Positions 45,300-58,540 of a DNA stretch of 64,000 nt are shown here, piece by piece. Source of the stretch: Panorpa germanica (Eukaryota; Arthropoda; Insecta; Mecoptera; Panorpidae). Within the stretch, counting starts at the first letter, position 1, and the number at the start of each line of letters is the position of its first letter. The stretch covers positions 27,699,523-27,763,522 of the forward strand of contig OY783206.1 in assembly GCA_963678705.1 (NCBI GenBank). The letters run 5' to 3'. Under the pieces are notes generated by a model, which was given only the letters and a program-made list of their open reading frames with translations, was not told the origin of the DNA and searched no databases. Made by a program: the position numbers and the translations under genes.

Positions 45300-48200
45300 A
45301 ACTAAAAGACACTCGAAGCTAGTCCTTTAGATAAACATTTGTTATTCATTTTATTAGGTAAGAATCCTTTACTTTGTTTTTTAATAAAAATAAATAATAA
45401 AACAGAAATAATACATTTTTTTTATAGCATCCTTATTCTCCTGTTATCTATCCTCCTCTCCAGGCTTTTGATTTGTTTCTATGATTACAACAAATACAAA
45501 TAACTAGAGCTTATTGAAGATTTTAACTTAATTGCTTTATATTTTAGGTGTCTACCCTTTGTTTTTGAATTAAACATTTGAAATTCTCAAAAGCTGTTCA
45601 CTTGTAACAATCAGAAGCGAAATTATAATACAAAAGTTACTTACACTGCAAGAGGATAGTATTTTATTTATTTATGACTGTATTCGACACGTGCACACAA
45701 CGTGGCAACTATATCACATTACACGTTCTCCAGGTGCCTTTCTTATTTATATTTTAATAGGCCTCCTGCATGTTAAGTACCCCCACTTTATTTATTAATA
45801 TCTCGCTTCACAGATGGTCAAAACGTTAAAAACTTTGTCATTAAATTAAGCACACTTATATTTACATCATATTTAAATTGTATTACATATAAATCCTTGC
45901 CCTCCTTATAATTTTCTAAATATTTAAATAGTAAAAAGGACTCGAAGCTAGTCCTTTAGATAAACATTTGTTATAAATTTTCTTAGGGAAGAATCCTTTA
46001 CTTTATTTTTTAATAAAACAGAAAATAATACTTTATTTTATAGCATCCTTATTCTCCTGTTATCTATCCTTCTCTCCAGGCTTTCGATTTGTTTCTATAA
46101 TTACAACAAATACAAATAACTAGAGCTTTGATTTGTCTTTGTTGAAGATCTTAACTTAATTGTTTTATATTTTAAATGTACTTTGATTTATTTTAGGTGC
46201 CTACCTCTTGTTTTCAACATTACACATTTGAAATTCTCAAAAGCAGTTCACTTGCAACAACCAGAAGCGAAATTATAATACAAAAGTTACTTACACTGCA
46301 AGAGGATAGTATTTTATTTATTTACGACTGTATTCAACACATGTAACGTCTAAAATGTGGCAACGTACATTTGTTATCAGCATTACACGTTCTCCAGGTG
46401 CCCTTCTTTTTTATATTTTAATAGGCCTCCTGCATGTTAAGTACCCCCAAGTACTTTAATAATTAATATCTCGCTTCACAGCTGGTCAAAACGTTTGTAG
46501 TTTTGTTATTAAATTAAAGACACTTATATTTACATCATATTGAAATTTTATTGCACATAAATCCTTGCCCTCCTTATAATTTTCTAAATAATTAAAAAGG
46601 ATTCGAAGCTAGTCCTTTAGATAAACATTTGTTATACATTTTATTAGATAAGAATCCTTTACTTTGTTTTTTAATAAAAATAAAATAATACATTTCTTTA
46701 TAGCATCTTAATTCTCCTGTTGTCTATCCTCCTCTCGATTTGTTTCTATAATTACAACAAATACAAATAACTAGAGCTTGGATTTGTCTTTGTTGAAGAT
46801 CTTAACTTAATTGTTTTATATTTTAAATGTACTTTGATTTATTTTAGGTACCCACCTCTTGTTTTTGACTTTACACATTTGAAATTCTCAAAAGCAGTTC
46901 ACTTGCAACGACAAGGGGGCCCTATTCCTGAGTCTTGCGAACAATAATCATGATCGAACAAATCTGATTTATATGAGTGAAACATTTTACGAATCACTTT
47001 TAAAACAATATTCCTGTACTATTCCTAAATTTTATTACTAATTATTATTATAGTACAGGAATACTCTTTTCGTAAAATATTCCACACAGGAATAGAGCCC
47101 CAGAAGCTAAAATATAATACACTCCATACAGGATAGTATTTTATTTATTTATGACTGTATTCCATACAACTTGACCAAGTTGCGGTAGCTATCACACATT
47201 ACACGTTCTCCAGGTGTACGTTAAAATAATGCCTTACTTTTTTATACGCTGTAGGCCTCCTGCAGATTAAATATGTGCATTTTAATTAATATCTCGCTTT
47301 ACAGATGGTCAAAACGTTTGTAGTTTTGTTATTACATTAAAGACACTTATATTTACATCATATTTAAATTGTATTACATATAAATCATTGCCCTCCTTAT
47401 AATTTTCTAAATAATTAAAAAGGACTCGAAGCTAGTCCTTTTAGATAAACATTCGTTATACATTTTATTAGATAAGAATCCTTTACTTGATTTTTTAATA
47501 AAACAGAAAGCAATACTTTATTTTATAGCATCTTAATTCTCCTATTATCTATCCTCCTCTCCAGGCTTTCGATTTGTTACCTAAAATATAAAGCAATTAA
47601 GTTAAGATCTTCAATAAGCTCTATTTATTTGTATTTGTTGTAATTATAGAAACAAATCGAGAGGAGGATGGACAACATGAGAATTAAGATGCTTTAAAGA
47701 AATGTATTATTTTCTTTTTATTAAAAATAAAGTAAAGGATTCTTACCTAATGAAATGAATAACAAATGTTTATATAAAGGACTAGCTTCGAGTTCTTTTT
47801 AATTATTTAGACAATTATAAGGACAACAAGGATTTATGTGTAATAAAATTTAAATATGTTGTTAATATAAGCATCCTTAATGTAATGACAAAACTACAAA
47901 CGTTTTGACCAGCTGTGAAGCGAGATATTAATTATTAAAGTAGGCATATTAAACCTGCAGGAGGCCTATTAAAATATAAAATAAGAAAGGCACCTGGAGA
48001 ACGTGTAGTGCTGATAACAAATGTATGTGGCGACGTTTTACACGTTACATGTATTGAATACAGTCGTAAATAAATAAAATACTCTCCTCTTGCAGTGTAA
48101 GTAAGTGTTGTACTTTATTTTAGCCTCTCATTGTTACAATTGAACTGATTTTGAGAATTTCAAGGGTGTTAAGTCAAAAACAAAGGGTAGGCACCTAAAA

Positions 48201-50230
48201 TATAAAGCACTTAAATTAAGATATTCTACTTCTTAATGCTTCTTAAGAAACATTTTAAGTATTGTCTTTAAATTAAGCACACTTATATTAACATCATATT
48301 GAAATTTTATTGCTTATAATCCTTGCTCTCTTTATAATTTTCTAAATAATTAAAAAGAACTCGAAGCTAGTCCTTTAGATAAACCTTTGTTATACATTTT
48401 ATTAGGTAAGAATTGTTTAGTTTGTTTTTTAATAAAAAGAAAATAATACTTTATTTTATAGCATCTTAATTCTCCTGTTGTTCATCCTCCTCTCGATTTG
48501 TTTCTATAATTACAACAAATACAAATAACTAGAGCTAGGATTTGTCTTTGTTGAAGATCTTAACTTAATTGTTTTATATTTTAAATGTACTTTGATTTAT
48601 TTTAGGTGCCTACCTTTGTTTTTGACTTAACACATTTGAAATTCTCAAAAGCTGTTCATTTCTAACAACCAGAAGCGAAAATATAGTACAAAACTTACTT
48701 ACACTGCAATGGGATAGTATTTTATTTATTTACGACTGTATTCAATACATGTAACGTGCAAAACGTGGCAACATACATTTGTTACCAGCATTACACGGTC
48801 TCCAGGTGCCTTTCTTATTTTATATTTTAATAGGCCTCCTGCATGTTAAGTACCCCCAAGTACTTTAATAATTGATATCTCACTTCCCAGATAGTCAAAA
48901 CGTTTGTAGTTTTGTCATTACATTAAGCACACTTATATTAACAACATGTTTAAATTTTATCAAATTCTGTTGAAAAATGTGCTCCTTATTTGATGAAACC
49001 TACTTAAGAATTTTATTACACATAAATCCTTGCCCTCCTTATAATTTTCTAAATAATTAAAAAGAACTCGAAGCTAGTCCCTTAGATAAACATTTGTTAT
49101 ACATTTTATTAGATAAGAATTGTTTAGTTTATTTTTTAATAAAAAGAAAATAATACTTTATTTTATAGCATCCTTATTCTCCTATTGTCTATCTTCATCT
49201 CAACGCTTTCGATTTGTTTCTATAATTACAACAAATAACTAAAGCTTGGATTTATATGCATATTTATCTCATTGCTAACATGTCTTTGTTGAAGATCTGA
49301 ACTTAATTGCTTTATATTTTAGGTACCCACCCCTAAGCAGTTCACTTGTAACGACCAGGGGGGCCCTATTCCTGAGTCTTGCGGACAATAATCATGATCG
49401 AACAAATCTGATTTACATGAGTGAAACATTTTACGAATCACTTTTAAAACAGTATTCCTATACTATCCCTGAATTTAATTTTAATTATTAATTATTATTA
49501 TAGTACAGGAATACTCTTTTAAAAGTGATTCGTAAAATGTTTCACTCATATAAATACGATCTGTTCGATCATGATTATTGTCCGCAAGACTCAGGAATAG
49601 GGCCCCCTGGTCGTTGCAAGTGAACTGCTTAGGGGTGGGCACCTAAAATGTAAAACAATTACGTTAAGATCTTCAATAAGCTCTAGTTATTTGTATTTGT
49701 TGTAATTATAGAAACAAATCGAGAGGAGGATAGACAACATGAGAATTAAGATGCTCTAAAATAAAGTATTATTTTCTTTTTATTAAAAAACTAAGTAAAC
49801 AATTCTTATCTAATAAAATGTGTAACAAATGTTTATCTAAAGGACTAGCTTCGAGTCCTTTTTACTATTTAAATATTTAGAAACTTATAAGGAGGGCAAT
49901 GATTATAAGCAATAAAATTTCAATATGTTGTTAATATAAGCATCCTTAATGTAAAGACAAAACTGCAAACGTTTTGACCATCTGTGAAGCGAGATATTAA
50001 TTATTAAAGTGGGCATATTAAACATGCAGGAGGCCTATTAAAATATAAAAAAGAAGGGCACCTGGAGAACGTGTAGAATATAGACTTATTCGTCGAATAC
50101 AGTCGTAAATAAATAAAATACAATCCCATTGCAGTGTAAGTAAAGTTTTGTATTGTATTTTTCGCTTCTAGTCGTTACAAGTGAACAGCTTTTGAGAATT
50201 TCAAATGTGTTAATAATAAAATGTTTGATT
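45300..50230. repeat. Complex of ~0.65-0.9 kb repeats, direct and inverted
   Basis: The landmark ACTCGAAGCTAGTCC (or one-base variants) recurs in plus orientation at about 45311, 45941, 46601, 47424, 48359 and 49066, and inverted at about 47779 and 49841. Each unit carries in order 'tagcatccttattctcctgt', 'ctataattacaacaaataca', 'gaaattctcaaaagc', 'acacgttctccaggtgcc' and 'taggcctcctgcatgttaag'. Two inverted junctions lie at about 47575 and 49490. No transposase, reverse transcriptase or other gene was found across the 4.9 kb. Probably a non-autonomous DNA element amplified in place. Confidence 0.9.
48630..50225. repeat. Long palindrome centred near 49490
   Basis: The right arm (about 49496-50225) is the reverse complement of the left (about 48630-49485); the left has an extra stretch near 48960-49010. 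The inner ~150 bp arms, including 'gggccctattcctgagtctt' and 'atgattattgtccgcaagac', match almost perfectly. A related single hairpin with the same GGGGCCCTATTCCTGAG end is at about 46915-47105. Confidence 0.88.
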
Positions 50231-50489
50231 AATTTAAAAGACAGCGAAGGTAATAGATTATAAAATGAACAACTTATAATAATTCTGTTAAAGATTGGTT
50301 TGGGGGGTCCCTCAGTTGAAGTGGGCCCCGTTAAATTCTAGAAATGTATATTACATGTACTGATAAAGTTACCTATCAGGATCTCAAATGTGATTTGTTT
50401 TAAATAGACGCAATATTATTGAAGATATAAACAATTATATTATAATTATATTTACTAAACTTAAATATTAATTCCCTTCTTTCTTCCAG

Positions 50490-50864
50490 AACCACATAGG
50501 GGAGTCCCAATTCGAAAACAAATGCATAATCCTGGTGATTCACAGGATGATAGAACAAAATACAGACTATCGTTTCAACCCAGCCCTTCAAGCAGCTTGC
50601 AATTTAGACATTTCCAAATTTTGCAGCGAGATCATTTTCAAACAACCAAAAGATGAAGAACTAAATGGCAAAGTTGTGGAATGTTTAAAAGTTCAATTTC
50701 GTAAAGCAAAATTATCCCGGAAATGTGAAGGACAAATGACTGTGATCCTGAGGGAACAGGCGCTAAATTATCGACTGAATCCTCTATTAGCTACAATGTG
50801 CAAACCGGAAATAGAAACAATTTGTAAACCAAGTGATTCTTCTGACCAGGAGGGCACAGGAGAA
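50490..50864 (+). pseudogene. GLG1: Golgi apparatus protein 1 (GLG1), single internal exon
   Basis: A 375-bp, phase-0 exon after the acceptor TTTCTTCCAG and before a GTATGT donor. It encodes 125 residues of the cysteine-rich GLG1 repeat type: VIHRMIEQNTDYRFNPALQ, ACNLDISKFCSEII, KDEELNGKVVECLKVQFRKA and REQALNYRLNPLLATMCKPE. GLG1 is a large Golgi/secretory-path membrane protein with 16 such repeats. Neither preceding nor following GLG1 exons are visible in the window, although the exon itself is undamaged. A retained fragment or a gene with very long introns are both possible. Confidence 0.85.
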
Positions 50865-50917
50865 GTATGTTGTAATTAGAAAGAAAGGTGGTTCACTTGT
50901 AAATATTAATTTAATTG

Positions 50918-51283
50918 CAGTGGCGTAACTTGCCTTAGAGGGGCTCTGTATCAAAATTTGTTGCAAAATAATCATATATTGATTATACGTTATTACTTAC
51001 AATTAAAAGTCCTAGGAACTAAACTAGCAAAACAATTCAAATCAATTAAACACTTTTTGGCCTTTTCTTCGACGAACTTATTTAATAAATTATTCGTAGT
51101 TGAAGACGATTTAAGTTTTCCAAATTTTCTGCCCCTATAGCCAATAGTGACAAATCTGAGAGCCTTTTCTGTCCCATAGAAGTGTTAAGATAATTTTTTA
51201 TCAGTTTTAATTTCGAAAAACTTCGTTTAATTATTGCCCTTGTAACCGGAAGTTGTTCAAGCATAGAAAGCATCCGGAAAATT
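50918..51283 (-). mobile_element. hAT transposon end with transposase C-terminus
   Basis: Begins with the hAT-type terminal sequence CAGTGGCGTAACT. The minus strand encodes [20 protein letters not shown], then LKLIKNYLNTSMGQKRLSDL, the hAT dimerisation region seen in ZMYM1-like transposases. It matches the copy at 62310-62625 up to 'catccggaaaattggat' and then stops abruptly where the CTDSP-like exon begins. The other end is absent. Confidence 0.85.
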
Positions 51284-53284
51284 GGATTGAATGTGAACTA
51301 TATGAATGTGTATTATTCACAGCATCTTTAGCAAAATATGCAGATCCAGTAGCGGATTTATTAGACAGATGGGGCGTTTTTAGGGCACGGTAAGTACCCT
51401 AGAAAAACATCTATTTAATTTCGTTTGAATCTTTGCTAATAAATAAATATTTATTTTTTCAGATTGTTTCGAGAAAGTTGTGTTTTTCATAGAGGAAATT
51501 ATGTTAAAGATTTAAATAAATTGGGACGGTCGCTGCAACAAATTGTCATTGTTGATAATTCACCAGCTAGCTATATTTTTCACCCAGACAATGCGGTAAG
51601 TCCAAAAATATGTCACAAATTGACCAAAATGATGGAAAATTGGCCTAAAACTTAATTCATTTCTTAATTAATAAATAGCTAAAAACGTTTTTTGGCAATA
51701 TCTCTTTATCGCGCGGTATAAACCTATAATACGATAATGAATTTAATCTTATTCGTTTCTATATACATTATAGAAAAATAAATGCTTTTTAGTTATATCG
51801 ACAGTTTAAACCTCACAACTTGTTTTAAAATTTGAACTATAAATTACTTATTATACAAAGCTCAAAATCAGTATTATAATTGAATATTTTGTTAAACAGC
51901 TTCAGTTTTGTTGATTTTAGCCGCCATCTTGAAAAAATGGCGTCTAAAAACGGTTTCCTTGTAATATCTCCTTAACAGTGCGTCCTACGATAAAAATAGT
52001 TATTACCAATCTGATAGAGGACTCAATTTCCTACAATTTATGTATACAACATTTCTTTGTATGTCTGATAGTTATTGAGCTACACCGCTGTAAAGTAGAG
52101 CACTTCACAAGAAATTAGTACTGATTCAGAATATTCTTAATTTTTAAAAACATTACAGTATATAAACTCATCATACATCATTTTTTAACGTTCTTAATAT
52201 TTATTTAATAAAATAAATGGTTTCTATATAAATATATAAAACAATTGGAGGCCTATACGTCTTTAAAATTGAGCTGGTAAAGAAAATAATGTGGTAAATA
52301 GATACAGGTAGTATTCAACTTGGGTTTAGCGTCAATTCTTTAACAATTTCCTTCACAAAGCTTTTAAGGAGGTACAGGACGTTAACGTAAATGATGAAAA
52401 CGTTGTGAAATTTGGAGGGTCGATACAAATAGTTAAAATACATGCTGTCTCAAAATTTTAGAGACCTAGGGTTCATAGTTTTCTTTTTATACATGATTAA
52501 AAATAGTCATTTTCCATACAAATCATAATTTTTAGCTGAATTTCACCACATAATATAACTTTTAACTATAAAAAAATGGTGACACGGCTTTCAAAAACTA
52601 GGTGTATATAAAAGAATCTTTTCTGTAACTATTGCAAAAAGAAAATTATCAAAAGGATACCTATATACGAAAATATTTAAATAAAACCTTTAAGAAACAG
52701 TAAATGTGGGTTATAAGCCGGCAACGTTGCAAATGCCAATTTGAGCGGGAAATTCAAAATCGGAATAAATGTTATATAAAATATAACAATTTATTGGTCA
52801 AAGAACCAAATCACGCATGCGTCAACACACGTAAATTTACGGCGTTGCCAAATTTATTATTCCTTTTTCAAAATATTTAATTTGTATTTAAATTGAATTA
52901 ATATAAATTTGATATTAATTATAGGTAATTTTTCATTTATTAAACTATTATATGCATAAAAAAATCATTTTAACAAGCAAAAAGCAGTTTAATAGGGAAT
53001 TGAAAAATTCATTTTCAAAGGTACAACTTTTTGCATTGACGGTACGTCCTGTTCCTCCTTAAATTATATTTTCTAATACATAGTTTTTAATGATTGTTTT
53101 TCTTATTTTCCAACAGGTGCCTGTAGCATCCTGGTTCGACGACATGACAGACGCCGAATTATTGGACCTTATACCATTTTTTGAAAAATTAGCAAAAGTC
53201 GACAGTGTGTATACAGTTTTGTGTAATAGTAATCATCCCTTTCACGCACCACCATCTTTGCAGCCCCCCCCTCAACCATCCTAG
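51284..53284 (+). pseudogene. CTD small phosphatase-like (SCP/CTDSP), C-terminal exons
   Basis: Exons about 51284-51389, 51463-51595 and 53117-53284 join in phase. They read [54 protein letters not shown] and [20 protein letters not shown], ending in a proline-rich tail with TAG. This is the second half of the FCP1/SCP HAD-type phosphatase domain, which dephosphorylates the RNA polymerase II CTD. The catalytic DXDXT motif lies in upstream exons that are missing. The first visible exon has no acceptor AG at its expected border and is joined directly to a hAT fragment, just where M-G-E-L would be coded. I judge it 5'-truncated by the transposon or by misassembly. If the real gene is intact elsewhere, this is a partial copy. 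Confidence 0.82.
51690..52100. repeat. Dispersed repeat in the CTDSP-like intron
   Basis: Partner of 40463-40930 (same order of phrases: 'cgataatgaatttaatctta', 'gccgccatcttgaaaaaatg', 'gtcctacgataaaaatag', 'gatagaggactcaatttcct'). Confidence 0.8.
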
Positions 53285-56200
53285 TACACATATACTAGAT
53301 TTTAAAAAGAAGAAAAAGAAAAATCAAGAAAGAAAGAAAGAAAACTAAAATTAAGTAAAAACAAACAAAAAAAAATCATTAAAAAAACTGGCCAATTAAA
53401 AAAAAATTCATAATAATAATAAATAAAGAAAAAGAAGAGAAGACAGTTGTATAAAAATATTATTTTTTATTAAAAATATTAAGGAAAAACTATTTTTTTA
53501 TAATAAAAAATAATTTTTTTTTAATTAAAAAATTAAAATAAAAAAAATATATATATATAATATAAAAATGAAAGAGAAAAAACAATTTCAAAAAAAAAAA
53601 AAATTTAACTGTTTTTGACAATATTTATAAAATATGGATTGTGCAGTTCGATTCCTTCTTTGATGAGCGCGTGAAATTTGTGTCATTTGTAAGTTTGTAA
53701 GAAAACGAAAAAATGCGTGAAAAAATGTCAATGTTTATCATTTTTTAAAAAGTTTATTATCTATCTATTGTTAACCAATTAAAAAGAAATTATTTTATTA
53801 TTGTAATTTCAACAAATTAAACATGTTCAAAATCAATAATTAGTACATTTATGTAAGAATTACGTATAATTTACGTTAAGATTTATAGAAACACTCTGAG
53901 GACCAGTGCATTTGTTTAACTAAGCTTGTTTTAAGCTAATATTAACCAACACAAATTAAAAACACTGCAGTTTCATTAATTAAGAATTTTCTCATTAATA
54001 TTTAAGGACAACGTTAAAAATACATTCTAAGACATATTCCAACGCCAGATCGAACAGTGACATGTTTTTCATGAAATTTAATCTATTTTCAACATTGTCT
54101 TAAAATATTAAATTAATTAGATCCATAATTAACGAAATTACAGCATTTTTAATTATTTAAGTAACACTTCGAGTGACGACCCCTATACAATTTTCTTTGA
54201 AATTGTGAAACATTCTAAAGCAATAAATAAATAAAAGGGTTGCCAATAATATTACCTAATTAAATAATGCAGGCTTTATATTTTATAAATCTTATAGTTA
54301 GGGAAACCTGCTTCTAAAAAGACCCAGGGTGCATTGTACACAATAAAAAAAACGATAAACGAAATAAATTACAGATAAATAAGGGAGTGAAAATGTTTAA
54401 GACAGATTTGTCCATATTTTGTATGCCTTAGTCTTAAAAAGACTTTTGTAAATTTATTTTTAAATTAAAAAACAAGTGCATATCACAATTAGTTAATTAG
54501 TTAACTAGTTTCATATTTTACTTATTGCAATTCGTTTGTTGGTTTGGGTATTTGATTTATTAGTTTTATTCGCTCAAATTGTGACAATCCTTATTTTTAG
54601 CGTACTTTTTGACAACAGTTTATCTTAGCCAAACGACTATAACTTTTAATTGACCCAATAAATAAATAAAATATTTAATTTCAGCGTAAATTTTACATAA
54701 ACATTATTACATTACATAATTTAAAATAATTATTGATTTTGAACTTGAAAGAAATAACAAAATTACAAGTGTGGATATAAAATAGAACCATATTCAAATT
54801 CTAAATTATATTTAATTTTTTTTTATATATAAAAACGAAAAAAAATGAAAAACGAAATTTTATCAACAAAAATTTATTTTTTATATAAAAAAAATTATTA
54901 TTTTTGTTTTGATAAAAAAAAAGAACTTTTATACATATGTAATATAATATTTAAAAAAAAAAATCTAAAAATTCATATCAAAAATTAATGGTCATATATT
55001 TTAAATTTATAATTTTGACAGTCATAATATTGAGGTGTACTAATGGATAAAAGGCTTGCAAGCATAAGAAGAATATGTTGTGATCAATATCTTAAATTCT
55101 AGGAATGTATATTACATGTACTGATAAAGTTACCTATCAGGAATTCAAATGTGATTGGTTTTAAATTAAAGAACCAGGATAGTTAAAGGGACGAAACTTT
55201 GCAAAACAATTTTAATTTCTGCACTGCCGGGCTTTATTAAGTTAAGGCAACAAAACTTCCGAATCTTATCATACCAAGACTACATTGTTAGCAGAAAATG
55301 AGCCTCCTAGTATTCACTCACATTTAATGGTTGTCTTCTTCTTTAAAGCAATAATTGTATTCGTTGATTTTTTGTTTCTTTCTGTCCTACACGCTACTGT
55401 ATATAGTTATTTTATGTTGATATTAAATTTAGACAGAAAAATTGATGTTCCTTATTAAATATTTATTAATAAATTCTATATTTGGTACATGCCAAATGAG
55501 CCCCACTCCTCTAGAGGACAGAAATGTCCAAATTGTTCTCGGGCACGAAAGGGGACCTCAATTTTTCTGAATTGTAGGTCTTTTTTGTTATTAATTATTA
55601 AAATTTGTCATAAAATTAAAACTTATCATATCGAAATTTAAAATATATATATATTTATATAGTAGGCACATTCAAATGCGTTTTAACCAAGGAATGGTAT
55701 TTGAGTTGTTTCGCAGAGACCTTTATCATGAGAGGAAATTACTTGTCCCTTTGTTTTTACGATAAAATGCTCTGTTATATTGATAAACATTAAAGCAGAA
55801 GCTGCTCTTATGTAAAATACACAAATAAATACAAAATTCGTGAACCTGGTGCCTACCCAAAATGTTGTGGTTGCCTTTTTTAAAGCATTTGAACGTGACA
55901 CTATATTATTTATTAAATTGGTCTACTTTTTCGCATAATAATTCGAATTTGAAAAGTCTGATAAGGTAAAAAAAATTTGTGACAGGCAAAAATGTCACTT
56001 TATTAGAACTTTTTAATTAATTAATTTCTTTTTTCTTTTTTTTTTGTTAATTTATTTTAAAAAAAAAATAAAACAAAAAAAACAAATGCCTTGTTTTTTC
56101 ATATCGATTTTTTAATATATATACAAAATAATTTTAATATTTAGTAAATAAAATTATATATATATAATTAATTAATTAATAATTATTAACGTTAATTGTA

Positions 56201-57361
56201 GCAAAATTATCAATTGTAGATTTTACATAAGTTTTTAACAAACAAAACAAAACAAAAATGTAAGGACATATTTTAGAAAATAATTTACTTAGATATTATA
56301 AAACTCGGTCAATTTTTGAGACTGCCTATTTTAGTACACGAACGACTAGACGAGCAAAGGGGTTACACCACTAGAGATACACTGTTCCGTGGCACACGTT
56401 TGTCGGGAGGCTCACCCAATGAAAATGGCGATTGTTTTGTTAAAAATGAAATAAAACAGAAACGACACGTTCAATCGCAACAATCTTTTGCTACTCGATA
56501 AAGGAGATTATAAGGAAGGTGTGATGTAATTTTTACGTAAATCGGATAACGCGTTCTCGAGATATCGCGGCGACAATTTAAACTTTTTTGAAAATCTCAC
56601 GGTGGTGCAACCTTTTAACTTAAGTGTTCACTAGCTCGCATTGAATTCTTTAGTTTATTGTATAAAAACGAAGGTAAAACGTAGTACTTTAATGTTTATC
56701 AATACACCACTGCCCGTGTTCATAGGTAGGTGTTTACGATATCATGGACAGCAGATCGTTAAGAATGAAAAACAGTGATGTATTGATAAAAATTAAAGTA
56801 GAACCTTTTAATCCCATGATAAAGTTTACTAATACGATATTGGAAGTAGTATTGTCGGGTGTATTCGATGCGACCATGTGAACGCTTACCTTTTATATAA
56901 TTTAATTGTTGTAGCTTTAATTTTACAAATCATCTTCATTTATTTTTGTCAAAATTTCTTTTGTTTTATTATTTATTTCGATCTTGCCATTTTAATTGTT
57001 ATATTTGGTTTTTTATCGTTGTAAATTACAACTTCTATTGCATATATATATATATATATACATAAATATATATATATATAGTTGTTTGTATATATCATTT
57101 TATTTAATATATAAATATATTTGATTTGTTTTTTTAATATTATATAATAAATAATGCGTAGGTAATTATATATATACAATCATATTTATATATACATTGC
57201 TTTAAATAAAATTAAAAAAGTAATATTTTAATAATATTTTTTTTTTCTATTTAATTAAAAATTCGTCTTTTAAAATGTATCTAAGAACATCAGAGATAAA
57301 AAACGCAATTATTTGAAGGTAAGATTTCATTTTATTTGTTTTAAAACAAAAGTTTATAACA
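53285..57361. other. Very AT-rich DNA, possible 3' UTR then intergenic
   Basis: No supported gene. Long A/T runs lie at 53320-53610, 54815-54985 and 56040-56165, and a (TA)n tract near 57041-57080. 55090-55165 repeats sequence from 50335-50400 ('atgtatattacatgtactga'). About 54165-54185 repeats 'taacacttcgagtgacgacc' found in the ~1-kb direct repeats. The open reading frame at 56316-56501 has no recognisable domain and I do not call it. Confidence 0.5.
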
Positions 57362-58285
57362 ATGGGCTTGTATACACATTTCTTAGGGGTTGATTGTTGA
57401 TTAAACTTGATGTTAACCCTGCGTGTGTACAATGGGTCTTTTAAGGAACAGAACAAACTCCTATTTCCAATACCCCATTTATAATATTTTCAACAATAAA
57501 AACATATTTTGTGCCTGAATCCGTAAAATATTCCCCACTTTCAGGTGCACAAATAATTACATTTTTTGGAGCACACGACAAAGACACTACTTTCTTTCGA
57601 AAGCTTATAGTCTAAGGTAAAAAAGTCTACAACCGTTTTTCTTAATATTTGTTTGTTATAAAGTTATGAATTTTTTAACAATATCACGTTTTTTACTATA
57701 CCTTTTTAACTTTGGACTTTGGCAACTTCTGGACCATGTAGTAGACACTTCAAGAAGTCATCCAGAATTTTTTCAGATTTTTTGAAAGCTTAGAAAACCC
57801 TAAAAATATAGGGTTCACACGCAGGGTTAAATATCTAAATGTTGACGGAGATATAGCAATTAAAAATTTGTATTGTAGTTTTAGCGCTAGGTCAGTTATT
57901 TGTTGAGTAGCTCAGTGCTGTGGTAATGTTTTGTAGCTGTTGGTAGTCAAATAATCAAGTCAAGTCAAAGAATAATAAGTTTTAATTTTATTTAACCCTG
58001 CTAAGGTAGACATAATATTGGAATTTGATTGTTCCTTGAAACAGCTGTAAATAATATTTGATATTTTGATATATAAATACATATAGCAGAGATTCGTGAG
58101 CTGTAAGGTTGTGATGTCACATGAAGTTGGAATGTGTACAACGTTGAATCCCTTTAATAATTAAAGAGACAAAATGACTTTTTTAATTGTTAATATCTCC
58201 TAACATATAAGGAGTTCTAGTAACCAACTTTATCAATATTTAGGACAATTTTATAGAAATTAAGACATAGGACACTAGCCCATTG
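57362..58285. mobile_element. TTAA-type MITE copy interrupted by a 410-bp element
   Basis: Starts ATGGGCTTGT and ends GGACACTAGCCCAT. The internal family phrases resume after 57830 with 'atatctaaatgttgacggag'. The interruption is a separate TTAA-flanked element at 57417-57826. Confidence 0.82.
57417..57826. mobile_element. 410-bp piggyBac-like MITE
   Basis: Terminal inverted repeats CCCTGCGTGTG / CACACGCAGGG are flanked on both sides by TTAA (57413-57416 and 57827-57830). A CCC start at TTAA is the hallmark of the piggyBac superfamily. There is no transposase; the interior has no long ORF. Confidence 0.85.
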
Positions 58286-58299
58286 CCCATTTTTATTAT

Positions 58300-58540
58300 C
58301 TAATATTACTATAACACTGACCTACTCAACAAATAACTGACGTATAAAATGCATTTCGCGTCATACAAATATGGCCGACCATTTCTAGCGCTAAAACTAC
58401 AATTCAAACTTTTAATTGCTATATCTCCGTCAACATTTAGATATTTAATAAAATAGACACGCCAATACACATTTATTAACATTAATTTCAATCAACAATT
58501 GAAAAATCGACCACTAAAAAATGAGGACACAAGCCTGTTA
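58300..58540. repeat. TTAA-type MITE, partial copy
   Basis: Contains the family's right-hand ~230 bp ('gctatatctccgtcaacatt', 'aatagacacgccaatacaca') and ends GAGGACACAAGCC. It follows the previous copy almost directly. Confidence 0.78.

Noticed and set aside
56316..56501. 61-codon plus frame
   Set aside because: No recognisable domain, no start or splice context, in AT-rich DNA.
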